Part shown: piece by piece, positions 44,900-55,381 of the stretch
Layout: every line of letters begins with the position of its first letter
Numbering within the stretch: position 1 is the first letter of the stretch
Source: Lentzea cavernae
GTDB lineage: Bacteria > Actinomycetota > Actinomycetes > Mycobacteriales > Pseudonocardiaceae
Direction: 5' to 3'
Assembly (NCBI RefSeq): GCF_014653695.1
Contig: NZ_BNAR01000015.1
Span: 1-64,000 of the forward strand
Length of the DNA stretch: 64,000 bases
Notes under the pieces: generated by a model
What the model was told of the DNA's origin: nothing
The model's database searches: none
The model's input: only the letters and a program-made list of their open reading frames with translations
Program-made: the position numbers and the translations under genes

Positions 44900-46805
44900 G
44901 GCGCAGGTCCGCGCCGGCGTGCAGGGCGTAGGCGAGCCCCAGCACGTTGCCGCGGCCGAGCATCTCCCAGCGCGTGCGCCGCACGGCCTCTCCAGCGGGC
45001 ATGCCGCCGACGAGCCTCGCGAGCAGCATGCCGCTCACCCACCCCGCCATGCCCTGGTCGACGGGCACCTCCGGGCAGATCACGCCCGCGGCGCCCGCCC
45101 GGTTCACGAACGGGTCCACGAGGTGCCCGGCCGGTGAGGTCGTCACGACCAGGGGCCGGTGGGGCCAGCCGTCGATCTCCACGTCCTGCAGGACGCCGTC
45201 GCCGTAGACGAGGTGCAGGACGTCCGCGCGCACGTCCGCCAACGCGCGCGCGACCTCGGGTGGGCTGACGTAGGCGGACCAGAACGACTCCGGCGGCAGG
45301 AACGACATCAGCTCGGCCACGTGCCGCTGGCTCAGCGTCCTGTCCATGCCGGGGTCCACGGTCACCGCGACCTCGACCTGGCGCTCGGCCGGTGCGACCT
45401 GCCACGCGAGCGGGCCCGCCGGCTGTTCCAGCACGCGGGAGAGTCCCCAGAAACCGAAGGGGCACAGCACGTTGCCGCCGTGGTCCGGTTCCGGGCACAG
45501 CGGCGGGACCTCTCCCCCGGCGCCGAACGGGCCGAACCGCGACACGGACGCGCAGAGCCGGTACGGGCCTTCGGTGAACGGCAGTTCGTAGACGTGGGCC
45601 CACGGCACGCGCGTCGGGCCCACCACCGCGATCCCGCCACCGCGCCGGATCGCCGCGCCGTCCGGGAACAGCCGTGCGTGCAGCGCCGCACCCCGCACCG
45701 CGAACGCGGCCAGGTCCTCGCAGTACGCCGGGAAACCCTTGCCGTACCAGGGATCCAGCCCGGACACGGCGGGCAGCTCACCGGCGGCGCCCACGCCGGT
45801 CCACGACGGCACCCCGCCGGCCGACACCAGCCCTCGTTCGCCGAGCACCAGCACCGACGCCGCCCGCGAGGACAGCGGCCCGAGATCGGCGAACGTCCGC
45901 GACAACCGGAGCCGCAGGCGCGTGCGGGACTCACCGCCTCCGACCGGCAGCACGACCTGCTGGACGTGCACCGGCACGGCACCGCGGTAGACGACCAGCT
46001 CACCGGTCCACGGCACGGACGCGTAGGGCGTCGTCACCGGGAAGCTCACCCACGGCGGGGCCCCGTCGGCGGGCAGCACGAACGGCTCGGAAAGCACCTC
46101 GCGCCCGTTCATCGCGAGCACGATCCGCATGTCGAGGTCGGCGGGCAGCACGGGACCGGAGCCGACGCGCGCCCACACCTCGTACTCGGCACCCGGCCGC
46201 AACGCCCCCGCGATGCCCTCGGTCGCGCCGGGGAGCGCGACCATGACCGTCACGGACCGGTCCACGACCACGGGAGGCGGGGCGGGCAGCGAGGTGTAGG
46301 TCATCATCCGGCGCCGTTCCAGCTCGCGGAACTGCCAGATGACGTCCTCGACGCGACCCTCACCGGCACCGCGCGGCACGGCGAGCACCGTGTGGGGAGC
46401 GCTCCAGCCGACCAGCACCGACGCGGTGTCCACACCGGGCACCCACGTGTGGATGGCGGTGAACAGCACGACCGGCCGCCCGAGCCCGCGCAGTGACGCC
46501 ACGACCGGCGCCGTGTCCCAGGAGCGCGTGTCGTGCAACGCCACGACGTCGCCGGGCACGGCCGCGAGCGAGGGCAGCGAGGAGGCCGACGAGAAGTGCC
46601 GGAGGTCGAGGACGGCGAACCGCAGCACGCGCACCTGCGTCGGCACCGCGGACGACCCGGCCGCTCCGACCGGCAGACCCCGGCTGACCTGCGCCCAGCC
46701 GCCCGGATCGGTGATCACGACGAGCGAGGAGGCCGGTGTCAGCGCCGCGACGAAGTCCAGTGGCGAGCCTTCACCACCGGTGACGGTGAACTCAACGGGC
46801 GCCAC
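44892..46805 (-). CDS. CHAT-like protein with altered catalytic motifs
   Basis: A 637-residue protein. Its last 150 residues align by eye with the CHAT (caspase-HetF-associated) domain: HLVYGDG, then NRAGAAGVICPEVPVDQG and LARLVGGMPAGEAVRRTRW, then LGLAYALHAG. In active members the first motif carries a His-Gly and a later strand a Cys (as in LNACESG). Here the sites read YGDG and TTSPAG, so protease activity is doubtful. The first 480 residues are unclassified and rich in beta strands. GTG 46805 is chosen because it follows the ctaB stop by 22 bases; TTG 46844 would overlap ctaB. Probably in an operon with ctaB. Confidence 0.7.
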   Translation of the reverse strand: MAPVEFTVTGGEGSPLDFVAALTPASSLVVITDPGGWAQVSRGLPVGAAGSSAVPTQVRVLRFAVLDLRHFSSASSLPSLAAVPGDVVALHDTRSWDTAPVVASLRGLGRPVVLFTAIHTWVPGVDTASVLVGWSAPHTVLAVPRGAGEGRVEDVIWQFRELERRRMMTYTSLPAPPPVVVDRSVTVMVALPGATEGIAGALRPGAEYEVWARVGSGPVLPADLDMRIVLAMNGREVLSEPFVLPADGAPPWVSFPVTTPYASVPWTGELVVYRGAVPVHVQQVVLPVGGGESRTRLRLRLSRTFADLGPLSSRAASVLVLGERGLVSAGGVPSWTGVGAAGELPAVSGLDPWYGKGFPAYCEDLAAFAVRGAALHARLFPDGAAIRRGGGIAVVGPTRVPWAHVYELPFTEGPYRLCASVSRFGPFGAGGEVPPLCPEPDHGGNVLCPFGFWGLSRVLEQPAGPLAWQVAPAERQVEVAVTVDPGMDRTLSQRHVAELMSFLPPESFWSAYVSPPEVARALADVRADVLHLVYGDGVLQDVEIDGWPHRPLVVTTSPAGHLVDPFVNRAGAAGVICPEVPVDQGMAGWVSGMLLARLVGGMPAGEAVRRTRWEMLGRGNVLGLAYALHAGADLRLR

Positions 46806-46827
46806 AGCCGTACGCCTGGAGGTGCAG

Positions 46828-47760
46828 CTAGAACGGCCAGCCAAGCACCGGCAACCCGACCACGGCGTCCACGGCGAGACCGCAGAACACGAGCATCAGG
46901 TAGAGGTTCGACATGTGGAAGAACTTCATGGTGTTCGTGGATCCGCCGCGGCGCACGACGTTGTGCAACTTGTGCGCGAAGACGGCGAACCACACGCCGG
47001 ACAGCGCCGCGATCGCCACGTAGATCCACGAGGTGACCGGAGCCAGGGCGAGCGTGCAGAAGACGGTGATCCAGCTGTAGATCACGATCTGCCGCGTCAC
47101 CTGCTGAGCTGTGGCCACCACGGGCAGCATCGGCACGCCTGCTCGGGCGTAGTCCTCCTTGAACTTCATCGCGAGGGCCCAGGTGTGCGGCGGGGTCCAG
47201 AAGAAGATCACGCCGAACATGACCAGGGCAGGCCACTCGACGGTGCCCGTCACCGCGCTCCAGCCGATGATCACCGGCATGCAGCCCGCCATGCCGCCCC
47301 AGATGATGTTCTGGGACGTGCGGCGCTTGAGGACCAGCGTGTAGACGAAGATGTAGAAGAGGATGGTCGCCACCGCGAACGCGGCCGACATCAGGTTGAC
47401 GAAGATCCACAGGAACGCGAACGAGAAGACGCCGAGCGCGATGCCGAAGATCAGGGCGTTGCGCGGGGGGATGGCGTTGTGCGCGAGCGGGCGGGAGGCC
47501 GTCCGCTTCATGACCGAGTCGATGTCGGCGTCCACGAAGCAGTTGAGGGCGTTTGCCGACCCCGCGGCGAGGGTACCGCCGGTGAGAGTGCAGGCGATCA
47601 GCCACAGCGGCGGCAGGCCGTGCTGGGCGAGGAGCATCGCGGGGATCGTGGTGATCAGCAGGAGCTCGATGACCCGCGGCTTGGTGAGCGCCACGTAGGC
47701 GCCGACCACCTGGCGAGGCGTCCTCTGCGGGGCCTCAGCAACGAGATTGCCGGCACTCAT
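46828..47760 (-). CDS. ctaB: Protoheme IX farnesyltransferase (heme O synthase)
   Basis: A 310-residue UbiA-family membrane enzyme with about eight or nine helices that adds farnesyl to heme b, making heme O for cytochrome oxidase. The aspartate motifs are [20 protein letters not shown] (first, trimmed) and, in the second half, [33 protein letters not shown] and [12 protein letters not shown] are family signatures. ATG 47760. It is divergent from tkt, as in mycobacteria, and works with CtaA encoded 22 kb away. Confidence 0.96.
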   Translation of the reverse strand: MSAGNLVAEAPQRTPRQVVGAYVALTKPRVIELLLITTIPAMLLAQHGLPPLWLIACTLTGGTLAAGSANALNCFVDADIDSVMKRTASRPLAHNAIPPRNALIFGIALGVFSFAFLWIFVNLMSAAFAVATILFYIFVYTLVLKRRTSQNIIWGGMAGCMPVIIGWSAVTGTVEWPALVMFGVIFFWTPPHTWALAMKFKEDYARAGVPMLPVVATAQQVTRQIVIYSWITVFCTLALAPVTSWIYVAIAALSGVWFAVFAHKLHNVVRRGGSTNTMKFFHMSNLYLMLVFCGLAVDAVVGLPVLGWPF

Positions 47761-47940
47761 CGCGTGAACGCTCCTCGTGTAGCAAGTGGTGGGAAATCCA
47801 GCGACTGATGGTAACCGCGGGAAGAATTCACAGCCCGTTCGGGTGCTGGTGTGCCCCGCCACACATGTGCCTGGGACCTTTCGGAGCACCTTCTGAATCT
47901 TCCAGGACTAGGCTGGCCGGAGGACGTGGGAGAGACGCGG

Positions 47941-47988
47941 GTGAGGCTCTTCGGGATCGATTCCGAAGGGGCTGCGCACCCGCCCTAG
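47941..47988 (+). CDS. Possible 15-codon leader peptide before tkt
   Basis: GTG 47941 to TAG 47988 encodes 15 residues. GGGAG lies about 8 bases upstream and a TAGGCT -10-like box at 47909-47914. It ends 24 bases before the tkt start. The coding evidence is thin because of the length; it may be chance. Confidence 0.25.
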   Translation: MRLFGIDSEGAAHPP

Positions 47989-48012
47989 CGACAAGTTTGG
48001 AGCTGTAAGTCC

Positions 48013-50103
48013 GTGACCGTCACCGACGACATCGCCCGGCTCACCAAGGCCGATCTGCCTGACGACTGGACCGATCTCGACAAGCGCGCCGTCGACACCG
48101 CGCGCGTGCTCGCGGCGGACGCCGTGCAGAACGTCGGCAACGGCCATCCCGGTACGGCGATGAGCCTCGCCCCGCTCGCGTACACGCTGTTCCAGCGCGT
48201 CATGCGGCACGACCCCGCCGACGCGGACTGGATCGGCCGCGACCGGTTCGTGCTCTCCGCGGGCCACTCCAGCCTCACGCTGTACGTCCAGCTGTTCCTG
48301 TCGGGCTACGGCCTGGAGCTCGACGACCTCAAGCACCTGCGCAAGTGGGGCTCGAAGACGCCGGGCCACCCCGAGCACGGCCACACCAGGGGCGTCGAGA
48401 TCACGACGGGCCCGCTGGGCTCCGGTCTCGCCTCCGCCGTCGGCATGGCCATGGCCGCCCGCCGCGAGCGCGGCCTGTTCGACCCGTCCGCCGCGCAGGG
48501 CGAGAGCCCGTTCGACCACCACATCTTCGTGATCGCCTCCGACGGTGACATCGAGGAGGGCGTCACCTCCGAGGCCTCGTCGATCGCGGGCACGCAGCAG
48601 CTGGGCAACCTGGTCGTCTTCTACGACGACAACAAGATCTCCATCGAGGACGACACGACGATCGCGCTGTCCGAGGACACCGCGGCGCGCTACGAGGCCT
48701 ACGGCTGGCACGTCCAGGTCGTGGAGTCCGGCGAGAACGTCAAGGGCATCCTCGAGGCCGTCGAGAAGGCCAAGGCCGTCACCGACAAGCCGTCGTTCAT
48801 CCTGCTGCGCACGATCATCGGCTTCCCTGCGCCGAACAAGCAGAACACCGGTGCCGCGCACGGTGCGGCGCTCGGCGTCGACGAGGTCAAGGCCACCAAG
48901 GAGATCCTCGGCTTCGACCCGGAGAAGTCCTTCGACGTCGCCGACGAGGTCCTGGCGCACGCCCGCGAGGTCGTCAAGCGCGGCGAGCACGCCAAGGCCG
49001 AGTGGCAGAAGAGCTTCGACGCGTGGGCCTCGGCCAACGCCGAGAACAAGGAGCTGCTCGACCGCCTCGTCGCCCGCGAGCTGCCGCAGGGCTGGGACGC
49101 CGACCTGCCCGCCTACGAGGTGGGCGGCAAGGAGATCTCGACCCGCAAGGCCTCCGGTGAGGCCATCAACGGGCTGGCGAAGCGCCTGCCCGAGCTGTGG
49201 GGCGGTTCGGCCGACCTGGCCGAGTCGAACCTGACCACGATCAAGGACGCCAAGTCGTTCGGCCCGGAGTCGATCTCCACGAAGATGTGGAAGGCCGACC
49301 CGTACGGCCGCGTGCTGCACTTCGGTGTCCGCGAGCACGCCATGGGCGCCATCCTCAACGGCATCGCGCTGCACGGCCCGACCCGCCCGTTCGGTGGCAC
49401 GTTCCTCGTGTTCTCCGACTACATGCGCCCGTCGGTGCGCCTCGCCGCGATCATGCAGGCCGCCGTCACGTACGTGTGGACGCACGACTCCATCGGCCTG
49501 GGCGAGGACGGCCCGACGCACCAGCCGATCGAGCACCTCGCCGCCCTGCGCGCGATCCCGGACTTCGCCGTCGTCCGCCCCGGTGACGCGAACGAGACCG
49601 CGTACGCCTGGAAGGCCACCATCGAGCAGCTCGGCCCGGTCGGGTTCGCGCTGAGCCGGCAGAACCTGCCGATCCTGGAGGGCACCTCCGCGGAGGGCGT
49701 CAAGCGCGGCGGCTACGTGCTCTCCGGTGACGACAACCCCGAGATCGTGATCATCGGCACAGGCTCTGAGCTGCAGGTCGCCGCCGAGGCGGGGAAGGTC
49801 CTGCAGGGCGAGGGCGTTGCAGTGCGCGTGGTCTCCATGCCGTCGATCGAGTGGTTCGAGAAGCAGGACGCCGAGTACCGCGAGTCGGTCATCCCGTCCT
49901 CGGTCAGGGCGCGCGTCGTGGTGGAAGCCGGTATCGCGCAGCCGTGGTACCGCTACGTCGGCGACGCCGGCGAGATCGTCTCGATCGAGCACTTCGGTGC
50001 CTCGGCCGACTACCAGGTCCTGTTCAAGGAGTTCGGCTTCACGACGGACGACGTCGTCGCCGCCGCACGCCGTTCCCTTGACAACGTGAGGGGTAACAAG
50101 TGA
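48013..50103 (+). CDS. tkt: Transketolase
   Basis: A 696-residue thiamine-diphosphate enzyme exchanging two-carbon units between sugar phosphates in the pentose phosphate pathway. Signatures are [13 protein letters not shown] near the start, the cofactor motif [28 protein letters not shown] and [14 protein letters not shown]. Length is normal. GTG 48013 begins the operon tkt-tal-pgi-zwf-opcA-pgl. The last codon region overlaps the tal start (GTGA). Confidence 0.97.
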   Translation: MTVTDDIARLTKADLPDDWTDLDKRAVDTARVLAADAVQNVGNGHPGTAMSLAPLAYTLFQRVMRHDPADADWIGRDRFVLSAGHSSLTLYVQLFLSGYGLELDDLKHLRKWGSKTPGHPEHGHTRGVEITTGPLGSGLASAVGMAMAARRERGLFDPSAAQGESPFDHHIFVIASDGDIEEGVTSEASSIAGTQQLGNLVVFYDDNKISIEDDTTIALSEDTAARYEAYGWHVQVVESGENVKGILEAVEKAKAVTDKPSFILLRTIIGFPAPNKQNTGAAHGAALGVDEVKATKEILGFDPEKSFDVADEVLAHAREVVKRGEHAKAEWQKSFDAWASANAENKELLDRLVARELPQGWDADLPAYEVGGKEISTRKASGEAINGLAKRLPELWGGSADLAESNLTTIKDAKSFGPESISTKMWKADPYGRVLHFGVREHAMGAILNGIALHGPTRPFGGTFLVFSDYMRPSVRLAAIMQAAVTYVWTHDSIGLGEDGPTHQPIEHLAALRAIPDFAVVRPGDANETAYAWKATIEQLGPVGFALSRQNLPILEGTSAEGVKRGGYVLSGDDNPEIVIIGTGSELQVAAEAGKVLQGEGVAVRVVSMPSIEWFEKQDAEYRESVIPSSVRARVVVEAGIAQPWYRYVGDAGEIVSIEHFGASADYQVLFKEFGFTTDDVVAAARRSLDNVRGNK

Positions 50104-51212
50104 GCAAGCCGAATCTGGACGCCCTGTCCGGCGCCGGAGTCTCCATCTGGCTCGACGACCTGTCCCGCGAGCGGCTCACCAGCGGCAACCTGGACGAGCT
50201 GATCCGCGACTGGAACGTCGTCGGCGTGACGACGAACCCGACGATCTTCGCGGGCGCCCTGTCGAAGGGCGAGTCCTACGACGAGCAGGTGCGCGAGCTG
50301 TCGTCGCGCGGTGCCGACGTCGAGGCGACCATCCGCGAGGTCACGACCACGGACGTGCGCAACGCGTGCGACAAGTTCCGCGACATCTACAACTCGACGA
50401 ACGGTGTGGACGGCCGCGTCTCCATCGAGGTCGACCCGCGCCTCGCGTTCGAGACGGACAAGACCGTCGCCGAGGCGCAGGACCTGTGGAAGACCGTGGA
50501 CCGGCCGAACCTGCTGGTGAAGATCCCGGCGACCGAGGCGGGCATCCCGGCCATCACCAAGGTGATCGCCGAGGGCATCTCCGTCAACGTGACGCTGATC
50601 TTCTCCGTCGAGCGGTACGAGAAGGTCATGGAGGCCTACGTCGCGGGCCTCGAGCAGGCCAAGGCGAACGGCCACGACCTGCGCTCGATCCACTCGGTCG
50701 CGTCGTTCTTCGTGTCGCGGGTGGACACCGAGATCGACAAGCGCCTGGACAAGATCGGCACGGACGAGGCGACCGCCCTCAAGGGCAAGGCCGCCCTCGC
50801 CAACGCGTGGATCGCCTACGGAGCGTTCGAGAAGACGTTCCAGGGCGAGCGCTGGGAGGCCCTCAAGGCGGACGGCGCCCACGCGCAGCGTCCGCTGTGG
50901 GCGTCGACCGGTGTGAAGGACCCGAGTTACTCCCCCACCCTCTACGTCGACCAGCTCGTCGTCGCCGACGTCGTGAACACGATGCCGGAGAAGACGCTGC
51001 ACGCGGTCGCCGACGGCGGCAAGATCACCGGTGACACGGTCACCGGTCGCGCTGCCGAGGGCCAGGAAGTGTTCGACCGGCTCGCCGCCGTGGGAATCGA
51101 CCTCCAGGACGTGTTCGTCGCGCTGGAGACCGAGGGCGTCGAGAAGTTCGAGAAGTCCTGGGTGGAGTTGCTCGAGACGGTGAAGAACCAACTGGCTCAA
51201 CTGAAGGGCTGA
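50100..51212 (+). CDS. tal: Transaldolase
   Basis: A 370-residue transaldolase, moving three-carbon units between sugar phosphates. The Schiff-base lysine is in [11 protein letters not shown] and the [14 protein letters not shown] segment marks the family. The size is that of the actinobacterial type, longer than the E. coli enzyme. The GTG at 50100 overlaps the tkt stop, and pgi follows after 7 bases. Confidence 0.97.
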   Translation: MSKPNLDALSGAGVSIWLDDLSRERLTSGNLDELIRDWNVVGVTTNPTIFAGALSKGESYDEQVRELSSRGADVEATIREVTTTDVRNACDKFRDIYNSTNGVDGRVSIEVDPRLAFETDKTVAEAQDLWKTVDRPNLLVKIPATEAGIPAITKVIAEGISVNVTLIFSVERYEKVMEAYVAGLEQAKANGHDLRSIHSVASFFVSRVDTEIDKRLDKIGTDEATALKGKAALANAWIAYGAFEKTFQGERWEALKADGAHAQRPLWASTGVKDPSYSPTLYVDQLVVADVVNTMPEKTLHAVADGGKITGDTVTGRAAEGQEVFDRLAAVGIDLQDVFVALETEGVEKFEKSWVELLETVKNQLAQLKG

Positions 51213-51219
51213 TCACCAA

Positions 51220-52824
51220 GTGACCTCCGTCGAAATCGTGAGGTCACCGAACGCCGACCAGGTCAGCACGATCGCTGCTGACCTGGTCGCGGATTCGGTG
51301 CCGAGCAAGCTGACCGCGCAGGACCCGACCCTGTGGGGGCCGGAAGCCGAGTCCGAGGCGAGCATTCGCCTCTCGTGGACGACGTTGCACGAGACGTCCC
51401 GTGCTCTGCTCCCCGATCTCGTGGCACTGCGCGAGGAACTGCACGCCGAGGGCGTCGACCGCGTCGTGCTCGCCGGGATGGGCGGCTCGTCGCTCGCCCC
51501 CGAGGTGATCACGCGGACCGCGGGCGTGCCGCTGGTCGTGCTGGACACCACCGATCCCGCCCAGGTCGCCGACGCTCTCGCCGGTGACCTCGAGCGCACG
51601 GTGATCGTGGTGTCGTCCAAGTCCGGTGGGACCGTTGAGACCGACAGCCACCGGCGCATCTTCGAGAAGGCCTTCACCGACGCGGGCATCAACGCCGCGT
51701 CGCGCATCGTGGTGGTCACCGACCCCGGCTCGCCGTTGCAGAAGGCGTCCGAGGAAGCGGGCTACCGCAAGGTGTTCCTGGCCGACCCGAACGTCGGCGG
51801 CCGGTACTCGGCGCTGACGGCGTTCGGCCTGGTGCCGTCCTACCTGGCCGGTGCGGACGTCGAGGAACTCCTCGACGACGCGGCCGAGGTCGCGAAGCTG
51901 GTCTCGGAGGACTCCGCCGAGAACCCCGCCGTCGTCCTCGCCGGGATCTTCGGCGCCGCGCACGCGCACGGTGCCGAGAAGATCGTCTTCGCCGACACCG
52001 GTTCCGGCATCAAGGGCTTCGGCGACTGGGCCGAGCAGCTGATCGCCGAGTCGACCGGCAAGAACGGCACCGGCCTGCTGCCGGTCGTCGTCGAGGGCCC
52101 CGGCGCTCCCGGTTTCGTGGACGCGCGTTCCGACGCCACGACCGTCGCGATCGGTCCGGCCACCGGCTCCGCGCACGTCGCGGTCGAGGGCAAGCTCGGC
52201 GCGCAGTTCCTGTTGTGGGAGTACGCGACCGCGCTCGTCGGCCGGGTGCTCGGCATCAACCCGTTCGACCAGCCCGACGTCGAGGCCGCGAAGAAGGCCT
52301 CCCGCGCGCTGCTCGACGCGCCGGCCGTCGCCGCGACCGTTCCGTCTTTCGTGGACGGTCCGGTGCAGGGCCACGGCACGGACTGGGCGCCGCGCAAGGT
52401 GCACACCGTCGCGGAGGCGCTGGCGGCGATCGTCGAGGTGGCGCCCGAGCACGGCTACATCTCCGTCCAGGCGTACCTGGACAGGATCGACGACGCGTCG
52501 TTCGAGCTGCTGCGCGCGGAGATCGCGAAGAAGACGCACCTGCAGACCACGTTCGGCTGGGGCCCGCGCTTCCTGCACTCGACCGGCCAGTACCACAAGG
52601 GCGGTCACCAGAACGGCGTGTTCGTCCAGATCACCGGCGAGTCCGGCGACGACCTGGAGGTGCCCGGCCGTCCCTACACGCTGGCGCAGCTGCAGCTCGC
52701 GCAGGCGCTCGGCGACGGTCAGGTGCTCGCCGAGCACGGTCGCCCGGTGCTGCGCCTGCACCTCGAGGACCGGATCTCCGGACTGGCCCAGCTCGTCGAG
52801 GCAGTCCAGGAGGACGGCTCGTGA
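51220..52824 (+). CDS. pgi: Glucose-6-phosphate isomerase
   Basis: A 534-residue isomerase linking glycolysis with the pentose phosphate route. Two SIS domains are visible: VLAGMGGSSLAPEVI and VVSSKSGGTVET in the first, GIKGFGDWAEQLIAEST in the second. It belongs to the shorter actinobacterial type that sits inside this operon. GTG 51220; its stop overlaps the zwf start (GTGA). In mycobacteria pgi is not at this locus. Confidence 0.93.
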   Translation: MTSVEIVRSPNADQVSTIAADLVADSVPSKLTAQDPTLWGPEAESEASIRLSWTTLHETSRALLPDLVALREELHAEGVDRVVLAGMGGSSLAPEVITRTAGVPLVVLDTTDPAQVADALAGDLERTVIVVSSKSGGTVETDSHRRIFEKAFTDAGINAASRIVVVTDPGSPLQKASEEAGYRKVFLADPNVGGRYSALTAFGLVPSYLAGADVEELLDDAAEVAKLVSEDSAENPAVVLAGIFGAAHAHGAEKIVFADTGSGIKGFGDWAEQLIAESTGKNGTGLLPVVVEGPGAPGFVDARSDATTVAIGPATGSAHVAVEGKLGAQFLLWEYATALVGRVLGINPFDQPDVEAAKKASRALLDAPAVAATVPSFVDGPVQGHGTDWAPRKVHTVAEALAAIVEVAPEHGYISVQAYLDRIDDASFELLRAEIAKKTHLQTTFGWGPRFLHSTGQYHKGGHQNGVFVQITGESGDDLEVPGRPYTLAQLQLAQALGDGQVLAEHGRPVLRLHLEDRISGLAQLVEAVQEDGS

Positions 52825-54365
52825 CCACATCCGCCGCCCAGTGGAACAACCCGCTGCGGGACGCGCGCGACAAGCGCATGCCCCGCATCGCGGGCCCGAG
52901 CGCGCTGGTCATCTTCGGTGTCACCGGTGACCTGTCGCGCAAGAAGCTCATGCCGGCGATCTACGACCTCGCGAACCGGGGTCTGCTGCCGCCGGGCTTC
53001 GGTCTCGTCGGGTTCGCCCGCCGCGACTGGGCCGACCAGGACTTCATGAAGGTCGTCCACGACGCCGTCAAGGAGCACGCGCGCACGCCGTTCAACGAGG
53101 CCGTGTGGCAGCAGCTCGCCGAAGGCATCCGGTTCGTGCAGGGCACGTTCGACGACGACGCGTCGTTCGACAACCTGGCCTCGTGCCTGGCCGCCCTGGA
53201 CGCCGAGCGCGGCACGGGCGGCAACCACGCGTTCTACCTGTCGATCCCGCCGGGCGCGTTCCCGACGGTGGTCAACCAGCTCAAGCGCGCGGGCCTCGCC
53301 CAGACGGCACCGGACCAGTGGCGCCGCGTCGTCATCGAGAAGCCGTTCGGTCACGACCTGGCCTCCGCCAAGGAGCTCAACCGCACGGTCAACGAGGTCT
53401 TCCCCGAGGAGTCGGTGTTCCGCATCGACCACTACCTCGGCAAGGAGACCGTGCAGAACATCCTGGCGCTGCGGTTCGCGAACCAGCTGTACGAACCCAT
53501 CTGGAACTCGAACTACGTCGACCACGTGCAGATCACCATGGCCGAGGACATCGGTCTCGGTGGCCGCGCGGGGTACTACGACGGCATCGGCGCCACGCGT
53601 GACGTGATCCAGAACCACCTGCTGCAGCTGCTCGCGCTGATCGCGATGGAGGAGCCGGTCTCGTTCAAGCCGGCCGACCTGCGCGCGGAGAAGGTGAAGA
53701 TCCTCTCGGCGACGCGTCCCGCGCAGCCGTTCGAGGAGACCACCTCGCGCGGTCAGTACACCGGTGGCTGGCAGGGCGGCCAGAAGGTCCCGGGCCTGCT
53801 CGAGGAGGGCGGTTTCTCGCCCGAGTCGAAGACCGAGACGTTCGGCGCGATCACCTGCGAGGTCAACACCCGCCGCTGGGCCGGGGTGCCGTTCTACCTG
53901 CGCACCGGCAAGCGCCTGGGCCGTCGTGTCACCGAGGTGGCCGTGGTGTTCAAGCGGGCGCCGCACCTGCCGTTCGACGACACCGCGACCGAGGAGCTCG
54001 GTCAGAACGCCCTGGTGGTCCGGGTTCAGCCGGACGAGGGCGTGACGATCCGGTTCGGGTCGAAGGTGCCGGGCAACACGATGGAGGTCCGCGACGTCAC
54101 GATGGACTTCGGCTACGGCCACTCGTTCACCGAGTCGTCGCCGGAGGCCTACGAGCGGCTGCTGCTCGACGTGCTGCTCGGTGAGCCGTCGCTGTTCCCG
54201 AAGAACGACGAGGTCGAGCTCTCCTGGGAGATCCTCGACCCGATCCTCGACTTCTGGGCGCGCAAGGACGAACCCGCTCTGGAGAAGTACAAGGCCGGAA
54301 CCTGGGGCCCGCCGTCGGCGGAGACGATGACCTCCAGGACCGGAAGGCAGTGGAGGCGTCCGTGA
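52821..54365 (+). CDS. zwf: Glucose-6-phosphate 1-dehydrogenase
   Basis: A 514-residue dehydrogenase producing NADPH and 6-phosphogluconolactone. The cofactor motif is GVTGDLSRKKL at about residues 33-43 and the active-site motif RIDHYLGKE near residue 195, with VIEKPFGHDL before it. GTG 52821 overlaps the pgi stop. Longer open frames in the same register begin inside pgi and are rejected. OpcA, its activator, follows with a GTGA overlap. Confidence 0.97.
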   Translation: MTTSAAQWNNPLRDARDKRMPRIAGPSALVIFGVTGDLSRKKLMPAIYDLANRGLLPPGFGLVGFARRDWADQDFMKVVHDAVKEHARTPFNEAVWQQLAEGIRFVQGTFDDDASFDNLASCLAALDAERGTGGNHAFYLSIPPGAFPTVVNQLKRAGLAQTAPDQWRRVVIEKPFGHDLASAKELNRTVNEVFPEESVFRIDHYLGKETVQNILALRFANQLYEPIWNSNYVDHVQITMAEDIGLGGRAGYYDGIGATRDVIQNHLLQLLALIAMEEPVSFKPADLRAEKVKILSATRPAQPFEETTSRGQYTGGWQGGQKVPGLLEEGGFSPESKTETFGAITCEVNTRRWAGVPFYLRTGKRLGRRVTEVAVVFKRAPHLPFDDTATEELGQNALVVRVQPDEGVTIRFGSKVPGNTMEVRDVTMDFGYGHSFTESSPEAYERLLLDVLLGEPSLFPKNDEVELSWEILDPILDFWARKDEPALEKYKAGTWGPPSAETMTSRTGRQWRRP

Positions 54366-55381
54366 TCATCGACCTGCCCTCGACCACCACCTCCCAGATC
54401 AACTCGCGGCTGGTCCGCCTCCGTGACGAAGGCGGTGCGACGACCCTGGGCCGCGTGCTGACCCTCGTGATCGTCACGGAGGACGGCCAGCGCACCGACG
54501 CCGCGATCGACGCGGCCAACGACGCCTCGCGCGAGCACCCGTGTCGCGTGATCGTCGTGGCCCGCGGCGCTCGTCAGGCGGCTCCCCGCCTGGACGCGCA
54601 GATCCGCGTCGGTGGCGACGCGGGTGCCTCGGAAGTCGTCGTGCTGCGGCTCTACGGTGAACTGGCCAAGGAAGGCGCCTCGTGCGTCATGCCGCTGCTG
54701 CTGCCGGACACCCCGGTCGTGGCGTGGTGGCCGTTCGACGCGCCGGTGTCGCCGTCGAAGGACCCGATCGGCCAGCTCGCGCAGCGCCGCATCACCGACG
54801 CGGCCGCCGAGAAGAACCCGATCAAGGCCCTGGAGACCCGACGTGCGCACTACGCGCCGGGCGACACGGACCTGGCGTGGACGCGCCTGACGTTGTGGCG
54901 CGCCATGCTCGCCTCGTCGCTGGACCTGCCCCCGTACGAGAAGGTCTCGGAGGCGGAGGTGACCGGCGAGGCCGACTCGCCGTCCACGGACCTGCTCGCC
55001 GCGTGGCTGTCGGACCGGCTGAAGGTGCCGGCCAAGCGCTTCAAGGCGACGTCGGGTGAGGGCATCGTGGAGGTGCGGCTCGTCCGCCCGTCCGGCGACG
55101 TCGACCTGTTGCGCCCGGACGGCAAGGTGGGCACGCTCTCGCAGCCCGGCCAGCCCGAGCGCAGGGTGGCGCTGCAGCGCCGTTCGGTGCGCGACTGCCT
55201 CGCCGAGGAGCTGCGCCGTCTCGACCCCGACGAGGTCTACGCGGCGGCGCTGAAGTCGCTGGCGAAGGTCTCGAAGGGCCGTGCGCACGCTCCGAAGTCC
55301 GAGGAGCAGGCCGCGGACGCGTCGAACGGCGAGGCGGCCGCCCCGGTCGCGAAGAAGTCCAAGGCGAAGGCGAGTTCGTGA
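54362..55381 (+). CDS. opcA: OpcA, activator/assembly factor of glucose-6-phosphate dehydrogenase
   Basis: A 339-residue protein of the OpcA family, needed for full G6PDH activity in cyanobacteria and actinobacteria. Family segments are TLVIVTEDG, CVMPLLLPDTPVVAWWP and TDLAWTRLTLWRAMLASSLD. The C-terminal 40 residues are a lysine/alanine-rich tail (KKSKAKASS). GTG 54362 overlaps the zwf stop; the stop overlaps the pgl start, so all three are translated together. Confidence 0.95.
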   Translation: MIIDLPSTTTSQINSRLVRLRDEGGATTLGRVLTLVIVTEDGQRTDAAIDAANDASREHPCRVIVVARGARQAAPRLDAQIRVGGDAGASEVVVLRLYGELAKEGASCVMPLLLPDTPVVAWWPFDAPVSPSKDPIGQLAQRRITDAAAEKNPIKALETRRAHYAPGDTDLAWTRLTLWRAMLASSLDLPPYEKVSEAEVTGEADSPSTDLLAAWLSDRLKVPAKRFKATSGEGIVEVRLVRPSGDVDLLRPDGKVGTLSQPGQPERRVALQRRSVRDCLAEELRRLDPDEVYAAALKSLAKVSKGRAHAPKSEEQAADASNGEAAAPVAKKSKAKASS

